Shown here one piece after another: positions 17,828-28,298 of a stretch of DNA of 64,000 nucleotides. A program made the translations under genes and the position numbers. Numbering within the stretch: the first letter of the stretch is position 1; every line of letters starts with the position of its first letter. The stretch is from Hoylesella saccharolytica JCM 17484 (GTDB taxonomy: Bacteria > Bacteroidota > Bacteroidia > Bacteroidales > Bacteroidaceae): assembly GCF_000614205.1 (NCBI RefSeq), contig NZ_BAKN01000002.1, forward strand, positions 1 to 64,000, in the 5' to 3' direction. Under the pieces are notes generated by a model that did no database searches, was not told the origin of the DNA, and saw only the letters and a list, made by a program, of their open reading frames with translations.

Positions 17828-19963
17828 TGTGTTAGCACTTGTAACAGTCCTTCGAGGAAGTGCTTGTGGCGGTTATTTTCCGCAACACGACTATGATATT
17901 TTCAACATCTACTCGCCCGATTACAGCTTTACCAACAGCGAACGGTTGTCGCATTTCTGGGCCAAATATACCGGCGACGACAGCGGTTTCAGGAAAGCAG
18001 AAACTCGAGAGGTGTACGAAAGCTCGGATTATTACTTTGCCAACAACTGTGCTTTGTTATTGCAGGCAGCACGCAGAAAGAAAGATAAAGAAATGATTGT
18101 TTACCTGCAACAAACGCTGCGATATAAAAAGATATGCGACGAGATGCAAGAAACGTGGGAATATCCTACGCAAGAACAGCTTGACGAACGCCAAAACATC
18201 TTATTGGAGATACAGCGTGTGGGCAAAAACTACAGAGGCACGCGACTCAAAGCACAATATTCTTTATTGTATATGCGTGCTAATTTGCTGCTGAAACGCT
18301 ACGAAGATAATCAGGTTTATTGGATTCTTACGGTATCAAAATACCCCGAAAGCGTATTCAAAGATATGATGCGGAGCCTTTATGCCAATGCTATTCTGCA
18401 CGTAGGACAATGGCGAAAGGCTTGCGATATTTATGTAGAGCAGGGCGATTGGGTAAGTGTGGAATGGGCCATGCGCAACTATCGCAATCCCGCCGGGATA
18501 CAACGCATTTACAAAGAAGCCCCCAATTCGCCCGCACTGGCGTATCTCTTGCAGTATTACATCAACGGCGGATACGGTTGGGAATGGTCTTACGACTATT
18601 TTCAGCAAGATAATGGCGATATAAAAAAAGAGATGGCAGACTTTATCCGCTTTATCGACAACGATGTAATGCATAATAATAAGGTCAAAGATAAGGCGAT
18701 GTGGAAAGCTGCCGCAGCAATGTTGCATTATTATAACCATGAGTATGCAACAGCACAAAAAGATATCGAAGAGGCTGAACGCCTGTCCGGCAGCCCACAG
18801 ATGAAGGATAATGTGCGTTGCATCAAGCTGTTGATTTCTGCCCAAACCCAAAAGGTGGGCAACGCTTATTCGGTTTATTTGACGGGCGAACTAAAATGGT
18901 TATTGCAGAAAAGAGAACAAGCACGAAACCGAGAGGGGCTTTTTTCGGATAATTATTACGACAATGTGCTTGACAGAATGATATACAAAGAGCTCGTTCC
19001 GAAGTTTCAAAAAGAAGTTGGAGTTTATCAGGCACTGGCGCTTTTTGCTTGATAGACGGCATTAATCTAGGGTTGGAGCCAATAAAGAGAACCGAATGGA
19101 TGGGTAGCGACGAAGAAAAGGTGGTGGAATACAGCAGCAGGCAGCTGGACTACGAATATGCATCGGCACTGAACGAACTGACTGCCGATGCGCTAAAGGG
19201 TTATTATCAATATCTGCAAACGGTGCCTGAAGACCCGTTGCAACATTTTGCTCTGCAGCATGCCTATAAAAACGCCGAACTGTTTAACGACCTGATTGGC
19301 ACTGCCTATTTAGGCGAGGGAAAGTTTGAAATCGCCATTCCACATCTTGAAAAGGTGTCTTTAAGGTTTCTCGACATGCAAGGTATAGCGCCTTATGCCA
19401 ACGTATGCGACTTTACAAAAGACCGCTGGCTGACCAAACAAGTGGTAAACTACAGCGAGATTTCGGATTCGGTGCAACTAAAAAGCAACAAAAAACTCGA
19501 TTTTTGTCGTGAAATGTTACAGCTGTTCAGTCAATACAAACTGGCACGCAACAAAGAAGTGGCTGCCGAAAAAGCCTACACGCTGGCTTCGCACTATTAT
19601 CAGGCATCGTATTTCGGCGACTGCTGGTATCTCACCGCTTATTATAAAACCGTGGTAGGCCTTGATCCGCCCATCTACTTAGATTTTGTGCAAGAGGCAT
19701 TAAAATATCTAAAAGTGAGCCGCACTGCGAAAAACAAAGACTTGAAGCTGAAAAGTTTGTTTGCAGAAGCGCATATTCAATACCATCTCAATGCGGAAGA
19801 CGCACTGCTCGAGCACGACACTTGGTTTGAAGATATACGTAATGCCGAAACCGTTTACGCGACTTACGGGCAGCTGGCAAACTTCGTTAAACGCCATAAA
19901 ATACAAGAAAATTACATCACACAGTGTGACATTTTACAGGCATTTATGGAGAAACAGCATTAA
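17805..19963 (+). pseudogene. Large exported helical-repeat (TPR-like) protein, frameshifted
   Basis: Reconstructed length about 719 residues. ATG at 17805 gives a hydrophobic leader (MKKCIILNVLALVTVL) and then a mature part beginning GGYFPQHDYD. The rest is helical, rich in A, Y and E, with repeats resembling TPRs (for example YANAILHVGQWRKACDIYVEQG). The first frame ends at 19052 (VYQALALFA); the -1 frame continues directly as LIDGINLGLEP to 19963. One missing T at 19041-19050 explains it. It overlaps the preceding lipoprotein gene by 23 nt. No known family recognised; a partner-binding role at the cell envelope is inferred. Confidence 0.65.
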
Positions 19964-20041
19964 ACACGACACAGAAATCACAAACAAAAGCACAGCTTTC
20001 TTTCTGCAACTTTTATCCGCTTTATAGCGTCTGATTATCGT

Positions 20042-20759
20042 ATGATTGAACTAAAAGACATCAACAAGACCTATTTTGGCGCGCAACCACTGCACGTACT
20101 CAAAGGCATCAACCTCCAAATCGATGAGGGTGAGTTTGTATCTATTATGGGCGCATCAGGCTCAGGCAAGTCTACCTTATTAAATATACTGGGTATTCTC
20201 GACAATTATGATACGGGCGAGTATCGCTTAGCCAATACATTAATCAAAGATTTATCGGAACGCAAGGCGGCAGAATATCGCAACAGAATGATTGGTTTCA
20301 TTTTTCAATCGTTTAATCTGATAGGTTTTAAGACGGCAGTAGAAAACGTTGAACTACCCCTTTTTTATCAAGGCATATCGCGAAAGAAACGACACGCCAT
20401 GGCGATGGATTATCTAGATCGGCTGGGCTTGGCACAATGCAGAACATTATCCCAACGAACTGTCGGGCGGACAAAAGCAACGTGTAGCCATTGCACGCGC
20501 ACTGATTACTCACCCACAAATTATTTTGGCCGACGAACCTACGGGTGCACTCGACTCGAAAACAAGTGTCGAGGTGATGCAGCTGCTTACTCAGCTGAAC
20601 AGAGAAGAGGGAATAACCATCGTTGTGGTAACACACGAGAGCGGTGTGGCAAACCAAACCGACAAAATTGTGCACATCAAAGACGGTCTTATCGGCCGTA
20701 TTGAGGAAAATCCGAACCATGATGTAGGGCCGTTCGGCATCAACGGCGTGATGAAATAA
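20042..20759 (+). pseudogene. MacB-type ABC transporter ATPase, frameshifted
   Basis: Reconstructed length about 239 residues, normal for this family. Walker A is GASGSGKST (37-45) and the Q-loop FIFQSFNLIGF. After [11 protein letters not shown] the frame is lost near 20439. The other frame continues with [20 protein letters not shown] and [16 protein letters not shown] (signature and Walker B) to 20759. The join fits TGGGCA having become TGCA (two G lost). It energises the two permeases that follow, a tripartite export pump of the MacAB/LolCDE type. Probably a functional gene with a sequencing error. Confidence 0.85.
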
Positions 20760-20843
20760 CCTCTTCTGCATCGTATCAACAAAGCGTATGACCGCTATAA
20801 GAACCATCCACAAAAATTCTTTAACCGCATAACCTACCGACAA

Positions 20844-22109
20844 ATGTATAGTATATTGACCGAAATATGGGCCACAACGAGGCGCAACAAGCTACGTACA
20901 GCACTCACCGGCTTTGCCGTAGCATGGGGAATCTTTATGTTGATATTCTTGTTGGGTGCAGGCAACGGCCTGATTAATGCCAATATACAAAACATGGATG
21001 CTTTTTTGGCCAACTCGATGATGGTAGGCGGCGGCAGCACCTCTAAGGAATACAAGGGCTTGAAAGAAGGAAGACCCATCACGTTGAACGATAAAGACAT
21101 TGCCGAAACGAAGGACGAGTTTACCCAAAACATTGAAAGTGTGGGTGCAGAAGTGGGAGCCGGACAGCAAACTTTCGCAGTGGGAGACAATTATGTATCG
21201 GCTCAGCTGGTAGGTGTGTACCCCAATGAAATTACCATCAACAAAAAAGAGATGTTGTATGGCCGCTTTATCAACCAACCCGATTTAGACCAACAGCGCA
21301 AGGTAGTTGTACTAAGCGAGAGTCAGGCCAAAGAATTGCTGCCCGGAAAAATAGCGACACTGGTGGGGCAAAATATCAAAATGGACAACTTTGCTTTTAT
21401 GGTGGCAGGCATTTACAAAGACGATCGTAGCGAGATGAACAACCGGGCGTTTGCCCCTTTCACCACTGTGCGTACAATATATAATAAAGGTGATAAGACC
21501 GACAACATCATTTTCAGTTTCAAAGGACTTAATACACAAGCCGAAAACGAGGCGTTTGAGAAAATGTATCGCAGCAGAATCAATAACAATCATTATGCCG
21601 CACCCGATGACGAAAATGCCGTTTGGATATGGAACAGGTTTACCATGAACCTGCAAATGTCGCAAGGTGTTTCAATTATACGCACCGCACTATGGATTAT
21701 CGGTATCTTTACGCTACTGAGCGGAATTGTGGGCGTAAGCAACATTATGCTGATTACGGTGAAAGAACGTACCCGCGAGTTTGGCATTCGCAAAGCGATA
21801 GGCGCCACACCATGGTCAATTTTACGACTAATTATCATTGAGAGCATCATCATCACAACGATATTCGGCTACATCGGTATGCTGTGCGGCATCGGTGCCA
21901 ACCTTTATATGGACGCCACAATGGGCCATGAGGTGGTCGATGCGGGTATTTTCAAGCAATCGATGTTTCTCAATCCCACCGTAGGATTTGATGTTTGCAT
22001 CGAAGCTACGCTGCTCATCGTCATCGCAGGAACCATCGCCGGACTGATACCTGCACGCAAAGCGGCAAAAATACGACCCATCGAAGCACTCAACGCAATG
22101 GATAATTAA
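20844..22109 (+). CDS. MacB-type ABC transporter permease 1
   Basis: 421 residues. N-terminal membrane segment (about 20-45, TALTGFAVAWGIFMLIFLLG), a large periplasmic MacB_PCD domain (about 50-270), then three C-terminal membrane segments forming the FtsX domain, with SNIMLITVKERTREFGIRKAIGATP. Transports substrates from the periplasm or inner membrane outward together with the membrane fusion protein. The 84 nt between the ATPase stop and this ATG are open in the same frame and read as a plausible basic stretch (HRINKAYDRYKNHPQKFFN), so the real N-terminus could be longer or the two genes once fused. Confidence 0.9.
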   Translation: MYSILTEIWATTRRNKLRTALTGFAVAWGIFMLIFLLGAGNGLINANIQNMDAFLANSMMVGGGSTSKEYKGLKEGRPITLNDKDIAETKDEFTQNIESVGAEVGAGQQTFAVGDNYVSAQLVGVYPNEITINKKEMLYGRFINQPDLDQQRKVVVLSESQAKELLPGKIATLVGQNIKMDNFAFMVAGIYKDDRSEMNNRAFAPFTTVRTIYNKGDKTDNIIFSFKGLNTQAENEAFEKMYRSRINNNHYAAPDDENAVWIWNRFTMNLQMSQGVSIIRTALWIIGIFTLLSGIVGVSNIMLITVKERTREFGIRKAIGATPWSILRLIIIESIIITTIFGYIGMLCGIGANLYMDATMGHEVVDAGIFKQSMFLNPTVGFDVCIEATLLIVIAGTIAGLIPARKAAKIRPIEALNAMDN

Positions 22110-22172
22110 AAGTACCGGCACTATTTACCTACCCATTTTAAAGATTAATTATTAACGCAAACGTCTCGATTT

Positions 22173-23413
22173 ATGATAGATCTCGATCGATATAGAGAAA
22201 TCTTAGACACCTTATCCAGAAACAAAACGCGGAGCTTTCTTACCGGGTTTGGCGTTTTCTGGGGCGTGTTTATGCTCGTTGCGCTACTTGGCGGTGGCGA
22301 AGGACTACAAGAACTCTTATCAAAAAACTTCGAAGGGTTTGCCAATAACTCGGGACTTGTATGGGCGCAACCTACCACAAAACCGTTCAGCGGATTGCGA
22401 AAGGGACGCTCGTGGACGATGGTTTACAAAGATGCCGAACGACTGAAACAACAAGTGCCCGAACTGGAGGTTGTTTCGCCTGTGTTAAGCGATTGGGGTT
22501 CACAAGCCGTCTTTGAAGACAAAAAGAGCATATGCGTACTCAAAGGGCTCGAGCCAACTATCAAAAAATAGAAACACCCAAAATATACTACGGCCGTTAT
22601 CTCAACAATATGGATCTGCTGCAAAACCGTAAGGTGTGTGTTCTGGGAAAAAAGGTGTACAAAACACTTTTTCCCGAAGGTGGGGATCCCTGCGGAAGTA
22701 AAGTGCGGGTTGGGTCGATATATTATCAAGTGATAGGTGTTGATTACAATTCGGGCAAAATTGAAATCAACGGAAAAGCCGAAGAAACGGTTGTTATACC
22801 CATTACGCTGATGCAAGAAGCCTATGCCAAGGGAGACAGCGTTGACCTGATGTGCTTCACCGTGCATCAAAACGTTAAGATCAGCACCATCATCCCCAAA
22901 GTGCGCGAGGTAATAGCGCGCGCCCACCACATTGACCCTACCGACGAAAAAGCCATTCAGGCATTTAACATGGAAGTGATGTTCGACATGGTAGACAGTC
23001 TTTTCAGCGGGGTAGATTTTATGACATGGCTTGTGGGCATCGGCACTTTGCTGGCCGGAGCTATCGGTGTAAGCAATATTATGATGGTAACCGTGAAAGA
23101 ACGAACCACCGAAATAGGCATCCGAAGAGCTATCGGCGCCACACCACGCAACATTCTGAGCCAAATTATAACCGAAAGTATCATTCTAACAAGCATTGCA
23201 GGGATGTCGGGCATACTGTTTTCGGTAGTTATTTTACAGCTGATGGAGCTGGGTAATACCACAGACGGCATCGTGACAGCCCATTTTCAAATCAGCTTTT
23301 GGACAGCGGTGGGCGCCACCATCTTCCTCTCTGTACTCGGTGTTTCGGCAGGTTTGGCACCCGCCATGCGCGCCATGAGCATCAAACCGGTAGACGCTAT
23401 GCGCGATGAGTAG
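22173..23413 (+). pseudogene. MacB-type ABC transporter permease 2, frameshifted
   Basis: Reconstructed length about 413 residues, similar to permease 1 and of the same layout: N-terminal segment FLTGFGVFWGVFMLVALLG, periplasmic domain, then SNIMMVTVKERTTEIGIRRAIGATP and three membrane segments, ending IKPVDAMRDE. The frame is lost at 22554-22558: the first frame ends ...LKGLEPTIKK, while the -1 frame gives NYQKIETPKIYYGRYLN. One missing base (GAGCCAAACTAT expected) restores it. The paired permeases probably form a heterodimer, since both follow one ATPase gene. Confidence 0.85.
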
Positions 23414-23591
23414 AGCAGCCCGGACCCGCCGCAGCAATGAAACGACCCGCCCGATGCAAAGCACCGGCTTGGCGACAGCACAGAAAATATGGCTGAGCAG
23501 CCACGTAATGAAGAAGTAAAACAAAATAAAACCAAACATTTTTAATGTTTAATAACAAATATGTTAAATCTAAAAGCAAGAACATACGCAC

Positions 23592-23664
23592 CTCGTTCAA
23601 ACTTTCTGCGCAGAAAGTTTAAATTAGATGCGCAGAAAGTTTGAACGAGATGCGCATCTAATTT
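23592..23664. repeat. Nested, overlapping inverted repeats inside the efflux operon
   Basis: Arm 1 CTCGTTCAAACTTTCTGCGC (23592-23611) is perfectly inverted at 23630-23649 (20 bp, 18-nt loop). A second perfect repeat, AAATTAGATGCGC (23621-23633) / GCGCATCTAATTT (23652-23664), overlaps the first so that both cannot form at once. A local palindrome ACTTTCTGCGCAGAAAGT also exists at 23601-23618. It sits in the otherwise empty 347-bp gap between permease 2 and the membrane fusion protein. No U-run follows, so it is not a simple terminator. Confidence 0.85.
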
Positions 23665-23760
23665 TACCTCTCTGCAGTGTATTGAAAACCAATAAGTTAC
23701 AAAGGCAAATTTTCGCCCTTTTTAGAGATTGAATTTTAACAATTCGCCGTTTATACAGAT

Positions 23761-24871
23761 ATGAAAAAGAATTTAAAGTTTATTGTGGCAGGGTTTATTG
23801 CCTTATCTTCATCCTTACCTTCGTATTTTTATGGGTGAAGTCGCAGCCCCAACCCGTGGTGTACACCGAATTTACACCCAGTTTGAAAGACCTTAGTAAA
23901 ACAACGATTATCACCGGACACATCGAACCGCGCAACGAGGTGAACGTAAAACCCCAGATATCGGGCATTATCACCGAAATTATGAAAGAAGCGGGGCAGA
24001 CCGTGCAGGCCGGAGAGGTGATTGCCAAAGTGAAAGTAATACCCGATATGGGGCAACTCAGCTCTGCCGAATCGCGCCTGCGACTGGCTAATGTCAATGT
24101 AAAGCAAGCTCAAATCGACTTCAACCGACAGAAAGAACTTTTTGAAAAGGGACTGGTTTCGGCCGACGAGTACGACAAAGTGCACCAAGCCTACAAGCAA
24201 GCAAAAGAAGAACTAACGGCGGCCGACGACAATTTACAGGTTATTCGCGACGGAGTTTCAAAGAGTAATGCCAGCGCCAGCTCTACACTTATCCGTTCAA
24301 CAATTACCGGCGTGATACTCGACATCCCCGTAAAAGTGGGCAACTCGGTTATCCTCAGCAATACTTTCAACGACGGAACCACTATTGCCAGTGTGGCTAA
24401 TATGAACGATTTGATATTCAGAGGCAACATCGACGAAACCGAAGTAGGACAAATTGTACAGGGAATGCCCATGAAAATTACTATCGGAGCGCTTCAAAAC
24501 CTAAAGTTCAATGCTTCGTTAGAGTATATTTCGCCCAAAGCCGTTGAAAGCAACGGCGCCAATCAGTTTGAAATTAAAGCCGCAGTAAAGGTGTCTGGCA
24601 AAAGTAATATCCGCAGCGGATACAGTGCCAACGCCGAGATTGTTTTGGCTTCGGTTACCAAAGCCCTAACCATTCCCGAAAGCGCAATAGAGTTTAGCGG
24701 ACAGATACGTATGTTTACATCGTGAAAGGCACTGCAGACAAGAAGACATATCAGCGCCGAAAGGTGACGACGGGACTAAGTGACGGGGTGAATATCGAAA
24801 TTAAGAGCGGACTGACAACAAAGGATAAAGTACGCGGACCCAAAGAAGTGAAAGGTGCAAACAATGAATAA
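23761..24871 (+). pseudogene. Membrane fusion protein (HlyD/MacA family), two frameshifts
   Basis: Reconstructed length about 370 residues. ATG at 23761 begins MKKNLKFIVAGFIAL; restoring one A near 23805 gives IFILTFVFLWVKSQ, a membrane anchor, and joins the long central frame. The central part has the lipoyl-like HlyD domain (ISGIITEIMKEAGQTVQAGEVIAKVKV), a coiled coil (about 110-170) and beta-barrel. A second indel at 24704 (GG to G) hides the end SGQDTYVYIVKG...KGANNE, which runs to 24871. It bridges the permeases to an outer-membrane channel, which is not in this window. The stop overlaps the peptidase start by 8 nt. Confidence 0.82.
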
Positions 24872-27320
24872 GATAAGAAAATGGATAACCTGCTGTCTCG
24901 CGGCAACCATCGCCGCCGCAGCCTATGCAGAAGATATTGTGGTAAAACAAGTGCGCTATGCCGGTCCGTTCAGGGTAGACCAACCGCTGTTTATCGACAC
25001 GGTAGACGTGCGTTCTCAGGCTTTCAAACCCGAAAGTCTGCTCGATGTACCCTTAAAAACCGACTTGGCTGAACGTGGAAAAATTGTTTCCAACCTGCCT
25101 GCTGCATCCGGTGAGGCACCTTACACCCTGCATCTGCTGCAATTCAACGTTCAAGTAGGCACCTATCGCAAGCTCGGTATCGAAGTAAAAGGACTGAAAC
25201 ACTACCAAGTATATGTAAACGGGAAGAAGCAGGATCAGAAAGAAGTGGGGCTTACTCCGCAGTTTCACCGGGTCGTTATCAAGTACCTTTCGCAACAGGG
25301 ACACACAGATACGCTGGCCATTAAGCTCACCAACGCCGACTCGACGATAACGGTGAACACCGACATGATGCGTCCGCTCACGCTGACCGACATTCAAAAC
25401 GGACACCAATACAGTAATCTGGCGCTCTCGGCAGACGGTCGATACCTTATTACCACGTGTTACGACGTGTTCAATGAAGGTCAGGTACGCTATTGGTGGC
25501 GCCTCAGCGAGCTCCGCACAGGTCGGGTTTTACGCGAGAGTCCGCAAGAGATGAAGTGGCTGCCGGGTACCAATCAGTATTACGTCATTCGCAATGCAGA
25601 GGGCGGAAGAGAACTGGTTTCCACCGATTTGCAAACCGGAAAAGAAACCATTCTTGCGTACGGTATCGGCGAAGGCAGCATCACCGTGGCGCCCAATGCC
25701 GATTATCTGATACTCGCCACTTCGTCCGAACCGCCCAAAGAAGATGATGCCGTGCACCAAATCATAGAACCCGACGACCGGCAACCAGGCTGGAGAACTC
25801 GCTGGAACTTGTCGCTTTACGACCTCAAGACAGGCTTAAACAGTCCGCTTACGTTCGGTTATCACAACGTTTCCCTGCTCGACATCTCTAACGACGGCCG
25901 TTACATCCTCTTTATGGTATCTCGTCGCCGTCTCGAAAAACGCCCCACAACGCTCTCTTCACTTTATCGGATGAACGTAAAAACGCGCCAATGCGAAGAG
26001 ATTGTCAAAGACGAAGGCTTTATTTCCTCGGCCGTTTTCTCGCCCAATGCTCGCCAGCTACTCGTAAAAGCATCGCCCGAGGCCTTCAGCGGCGTGGGTA
26101 AGAATGTGCCTGAAGGTCGCATACCCAGTATATACGATTATCAGTTATTTTCAGTAAACATTGCCGATAAAGCCGTTAAACCGCTTACGCGCAACTTTAA
26201 CCCCAGTGTAGAATACTTCCGCTGGAACCCTTCCGACGGCAAAATCTACCTCACTGCCCTTGACAAAGATAAGCAACAGCTGTTCCGACTCGACCCCACC
26301 ACCGGTCGCTTCACACGCTTCTCTGTTCCCGAAGACTGCGTTACCCGCATCAGATTTGCCGACAAAGCTCCTGTGGCAGCTTGGTATGGCGAGAGTACTT
26401 CTAATTCCGACCGTCTTTATTCACTGCAACTAAGCAACGGAAAGTCGACCCTTCTTGAAGACTTGAGCACGCTTAAACTGAAAGATGTAACGCTGGGCAC
26501 CTGCCAATCGTGGAACTTTGTGTCCTCGCGCGGCGACACCTTGTCGGGTCGTTGCTATCTTCCGCCCCATTTTGATGCCGCAAAAAAATATCCGCTCATT
26601 GTATATTACTACGGCGGATGCTCACCCGTGAGCAGTTTTTTCGAAGGCCATTATCCCCTGCACCTTTATGCCGCGCAAGGCTATGTAGTGTATATTATCA
26701 ATCCAAGTGGTGCCGCCGGCTTCGGACAAGAGTTCTCTTCGCGCCATGTGAACACAGCCGGAAAAGGCGTTGCCGACGATATTATCGAAGGAACGAAAGC
26801 CTTTCTTGCTGCTCATCCCTATGTAGACGCGAAGCGCGTAGGCTGCATCGGCGCCTCTTACGGTGGCTTTATGACCCAATATCTGCAAACACAGACCGAC
26901 ATTTTTGCAGCTGCCGTTTCGCATGCCGGCATCAGCGACCACACCAGTTATTGGGGAGAAGGTTATTGGGGCTATTCGTACAGCGAGGTTTCGATGGCCG
27001 AAAGCTACCCGTGGAACCGTAAAGACCTCTACGTAGACCAAAGTCCGCTGTTCAATGCAAACAAAATTCACACACCGCTTCTTTTCCTTCACGGCAGCGC
27101 CGACACCAATGTGCCCATCGGCGAAAGCATCCAGATGTTTACCGCGCTTAAACTTTTGGGGCGTCCCACGGCATTCGTTGTTGTTGATGGAGAGAACCAC
27201 GGCATCAGCAACTATCAGAAACGCGTAAAATGGCAAAACACCATCTTTGCCTGGTTTGCCAAATATCTGAAAAATGATAACGGCTGGTGGCAAGCCCTTT
27301 ATCCAGATAAAAGCCTATGA
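24864..27320 (+). CDS. Secreted S9 prolyl oligopeptidase family peptidase
   Basis: 818 residues from ATG 24864 (a GTG three codons earlier is less likely). Signal peptide about 22 residues (AATIAAAAYAED). N-terminal beta-sandwich (30-150), beta-propeller (about 160-520, with repeats such as SADGRYLITT, APNADYLILA, SNDGRYILFM), then an alpha/beta hydrolase domain with GASYGG. Probable triad: Ser665, Asp747 (HGSADTNVP) and His779 (GENHGIS). Dipeptidyl-peptidase/acylaminoacyl-peptidase type, periplasmic; substrate specificity not readable. It starts inside the end of the membrane fusion gene, so it is made with the efflux pump. Confidence 0.9.
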   Translation: MNKIRKWITCCLAATIAAAAYAEDIVVKQVRYAGPFRVDQPLFIDTVDVRSQAFKPESLLDVPLKTDLAERGKIVSNLPAASGEAPYTLHLLQFNVQVGTYRKLGIEVKGLKHYQVYVNGKKQDQKEVGLTPQFHRVVIKYLSQQGHTDTLAIKLTNADSTITVNTDMMRPLTLTDIQNGHQYSNLALSADGRYLITTCYDVFNEGQVRYWWRLSELRTGRVLRESPQEMKWLPGTNQYYVIRNAEGGRELVSTDLQTGKETILAYGIGEGSITVAPNADYLILATSSEPPKEDDAVHQIIEPDDRQPGWRTRWNLSLYDLKTGLNSPLTFGYHNVSLLDISNDGRYILFMVSRRRLEKRPTTLSSLYRMNVKTRQCEEIVKDEGFISSAVFSPNARQLLVKASPEAFSGVGKNVPEGRIPSIYDYQLFSVNIADKAVKPLTRNFNPSVEYFRWNPSDGKIYLTALDKDKQQLFRLDPTTGRFTRFSVPEDCVTRIRFADKAPVAAWYGESTSNSDRLYSLQLSNGKSTLLEDLSTLKLKDVTLGTCQSWNFVSSRGDTLSGRCYLPPHFDAAKKYPLIVYYYGGCSPVSSFFEGHYPLHLYAAQGYVVYIINPSGAAGFGQEFSSRHVNTAGKGVADDIIEGTKAFLAAHPYVDAKRVGCIGASYGGFMTQYLQTQTDIFAAAVSHAGISDHTSYWGEGYWGYSYSEVSMAESYPWNRKDLYVDQSPLFNANKIHTPLLFLHGSADTNVPIGESIQMFTALKLLGRPTAFVVVDGENHGISNYQKRVKWQNTIFAWFAKYLKNDNGWWQALYPDKSL

Positions 27321-27369
27321 TTCTTTATCGTTATACCCCCATTTTATTGTAAAATAAAGTAGAAGAAAT

Positions 27370-27942
27370 ATGAAAGTAAGATTTAAAACAGATAAATTCT
27401 ATCCCTGTTATCCTATCTTTATCGTGTCTTGTTACGACAGTGATGGGCGTATAAAGTTAACAACGTTATCCTCTTCTTACACATTGGGCAATACCTTTGT
27501 ATTGGGGATAGCCCATATAGACTCTTATCTTTCGAAAAGAATGGAACAACCATGCGCTTTCTGTGTTAATTTTCTTTCTTCGAAACATCTCTATGCCATT
27601 GAGCAAGCAGGTATGATGTCTAATAATACACAAACTAAAAAGACAGAGAAGACAGGACTAACTTTCGGGAAAAGTGATGTTATTGAGGCCCCTTTCATCC
27701 ATGAGGCTTCATTGGTAATCGAATGCGAGAAATTAAATAATGAAACACAAATTGTCAATGGCATCAAACATGTTATTGCCCATATATGCGGTTATCTATG
27801 CGAAGACGAATTACTTGATGCCAATCATTTTTGTTACAACAAATTGGACATACCCTTGTTAGAAGCCGATACTAGGAAAAATGTATATCGACAAATGACA
27901 AATAAGGTTACGCCGGCAGGAATTTTCTTTCAGAAATCATAG
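27370..27942 (+). CDS. Flavin reductase-like (flavoredoxin) FMN-binding protein
   Basis: 190 residues, the usual length for this family. Split-barrel FMN-binding fold: PIFIVSCYDSDGRIKLTTLSSSYTLGN near the N-terminus (flavin phosphate region), CAFCVNFLSS, KTGLTFGKSD and a C-terminal YNKLDIPLLEADTRKNVYRQ. Flavoredoxin-like proteins bind FMN and use NAD(P)H or partner redox proteins; the exact role is unknown. Richer in A+T than the genes before it, and separated from the peptidase by 49 bp. No promoter seen. Confidence 0.8.
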   Translation: MKVRFKTDKFYPCYPIFIVSCYDSDGRIKLTTLSSSYTLGNTFVLGIAHIDSYLSKRMEQPCAFCVNFLSSKHLYAIEQAGMMSNNTQTKKTEKTGLTFGKSDVIEAPFIHEASLVIECEKLNNETQIVNGIKHVIAHICGYLCEDELLDANHFCYNKLDIPLLEADTRKNVYRQMTNKVTPAGIFFQKS

Positions 27943-28043
27943 CCATCGTCCTGGCATGGCCTCTCCGGAGCTCTGTCATGGTTTCTCTCTTATGTCGAAC
28001 CGGCGTATAAAACAATTCCGGAAAACACCGGATATATTCGAAA

Positions 28044-28219
28044 TAATTTATGACAGCTTGTCGGAGACTTCAGAAATGCCGTCATAATTTATGAAACCTT
28101 GCCGAGAGTTACCCTACGTCTGAAAATAATTTATGAAAGCATCTCCGGAGTGTCCGCAGCCCAAAAATAATTTATGACGACATTTCCCAAGTATCCAGAT
28201 ATGTCGTCATAAATTATTA
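28044..28219. repeat. Array B: 41-bp repeat ending in a long hairpin
   Basis: The core TAATTTATGA recurs at 28044, 28085, 28127 and 28168 (spacings 41, 42, 41). The stretches between share loose CGGAG/CCGAG words. The last unit forms a perfect 16-bp hairpin: TAATTTATGACGACAT (28168-28183) with ATGTCGTCATAAATTA (28201-28216), loop 17 nt. It lies between two convergent genes (27943-28298), so it could end transcription from both sides, though it lacks a U-run. Unrelated in sequence to arrays A and C. Confidence 0.8.
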
Positions 28220-28298
28220 TGCTATTGTGGGGCGGTCAAGCATCCCTCAACAAGGAAACCGAAGACGGTTATGCAGCTTGCGCAGCCCGCTGTCGATC

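Noticed and set aside
20042..20759. Programmed ribosomal frameshift in the ABC ATPase gene
   Set aside because: No slippery sequence at 20439, and a dozen similar breaks in unrelated genes point to sequence error.
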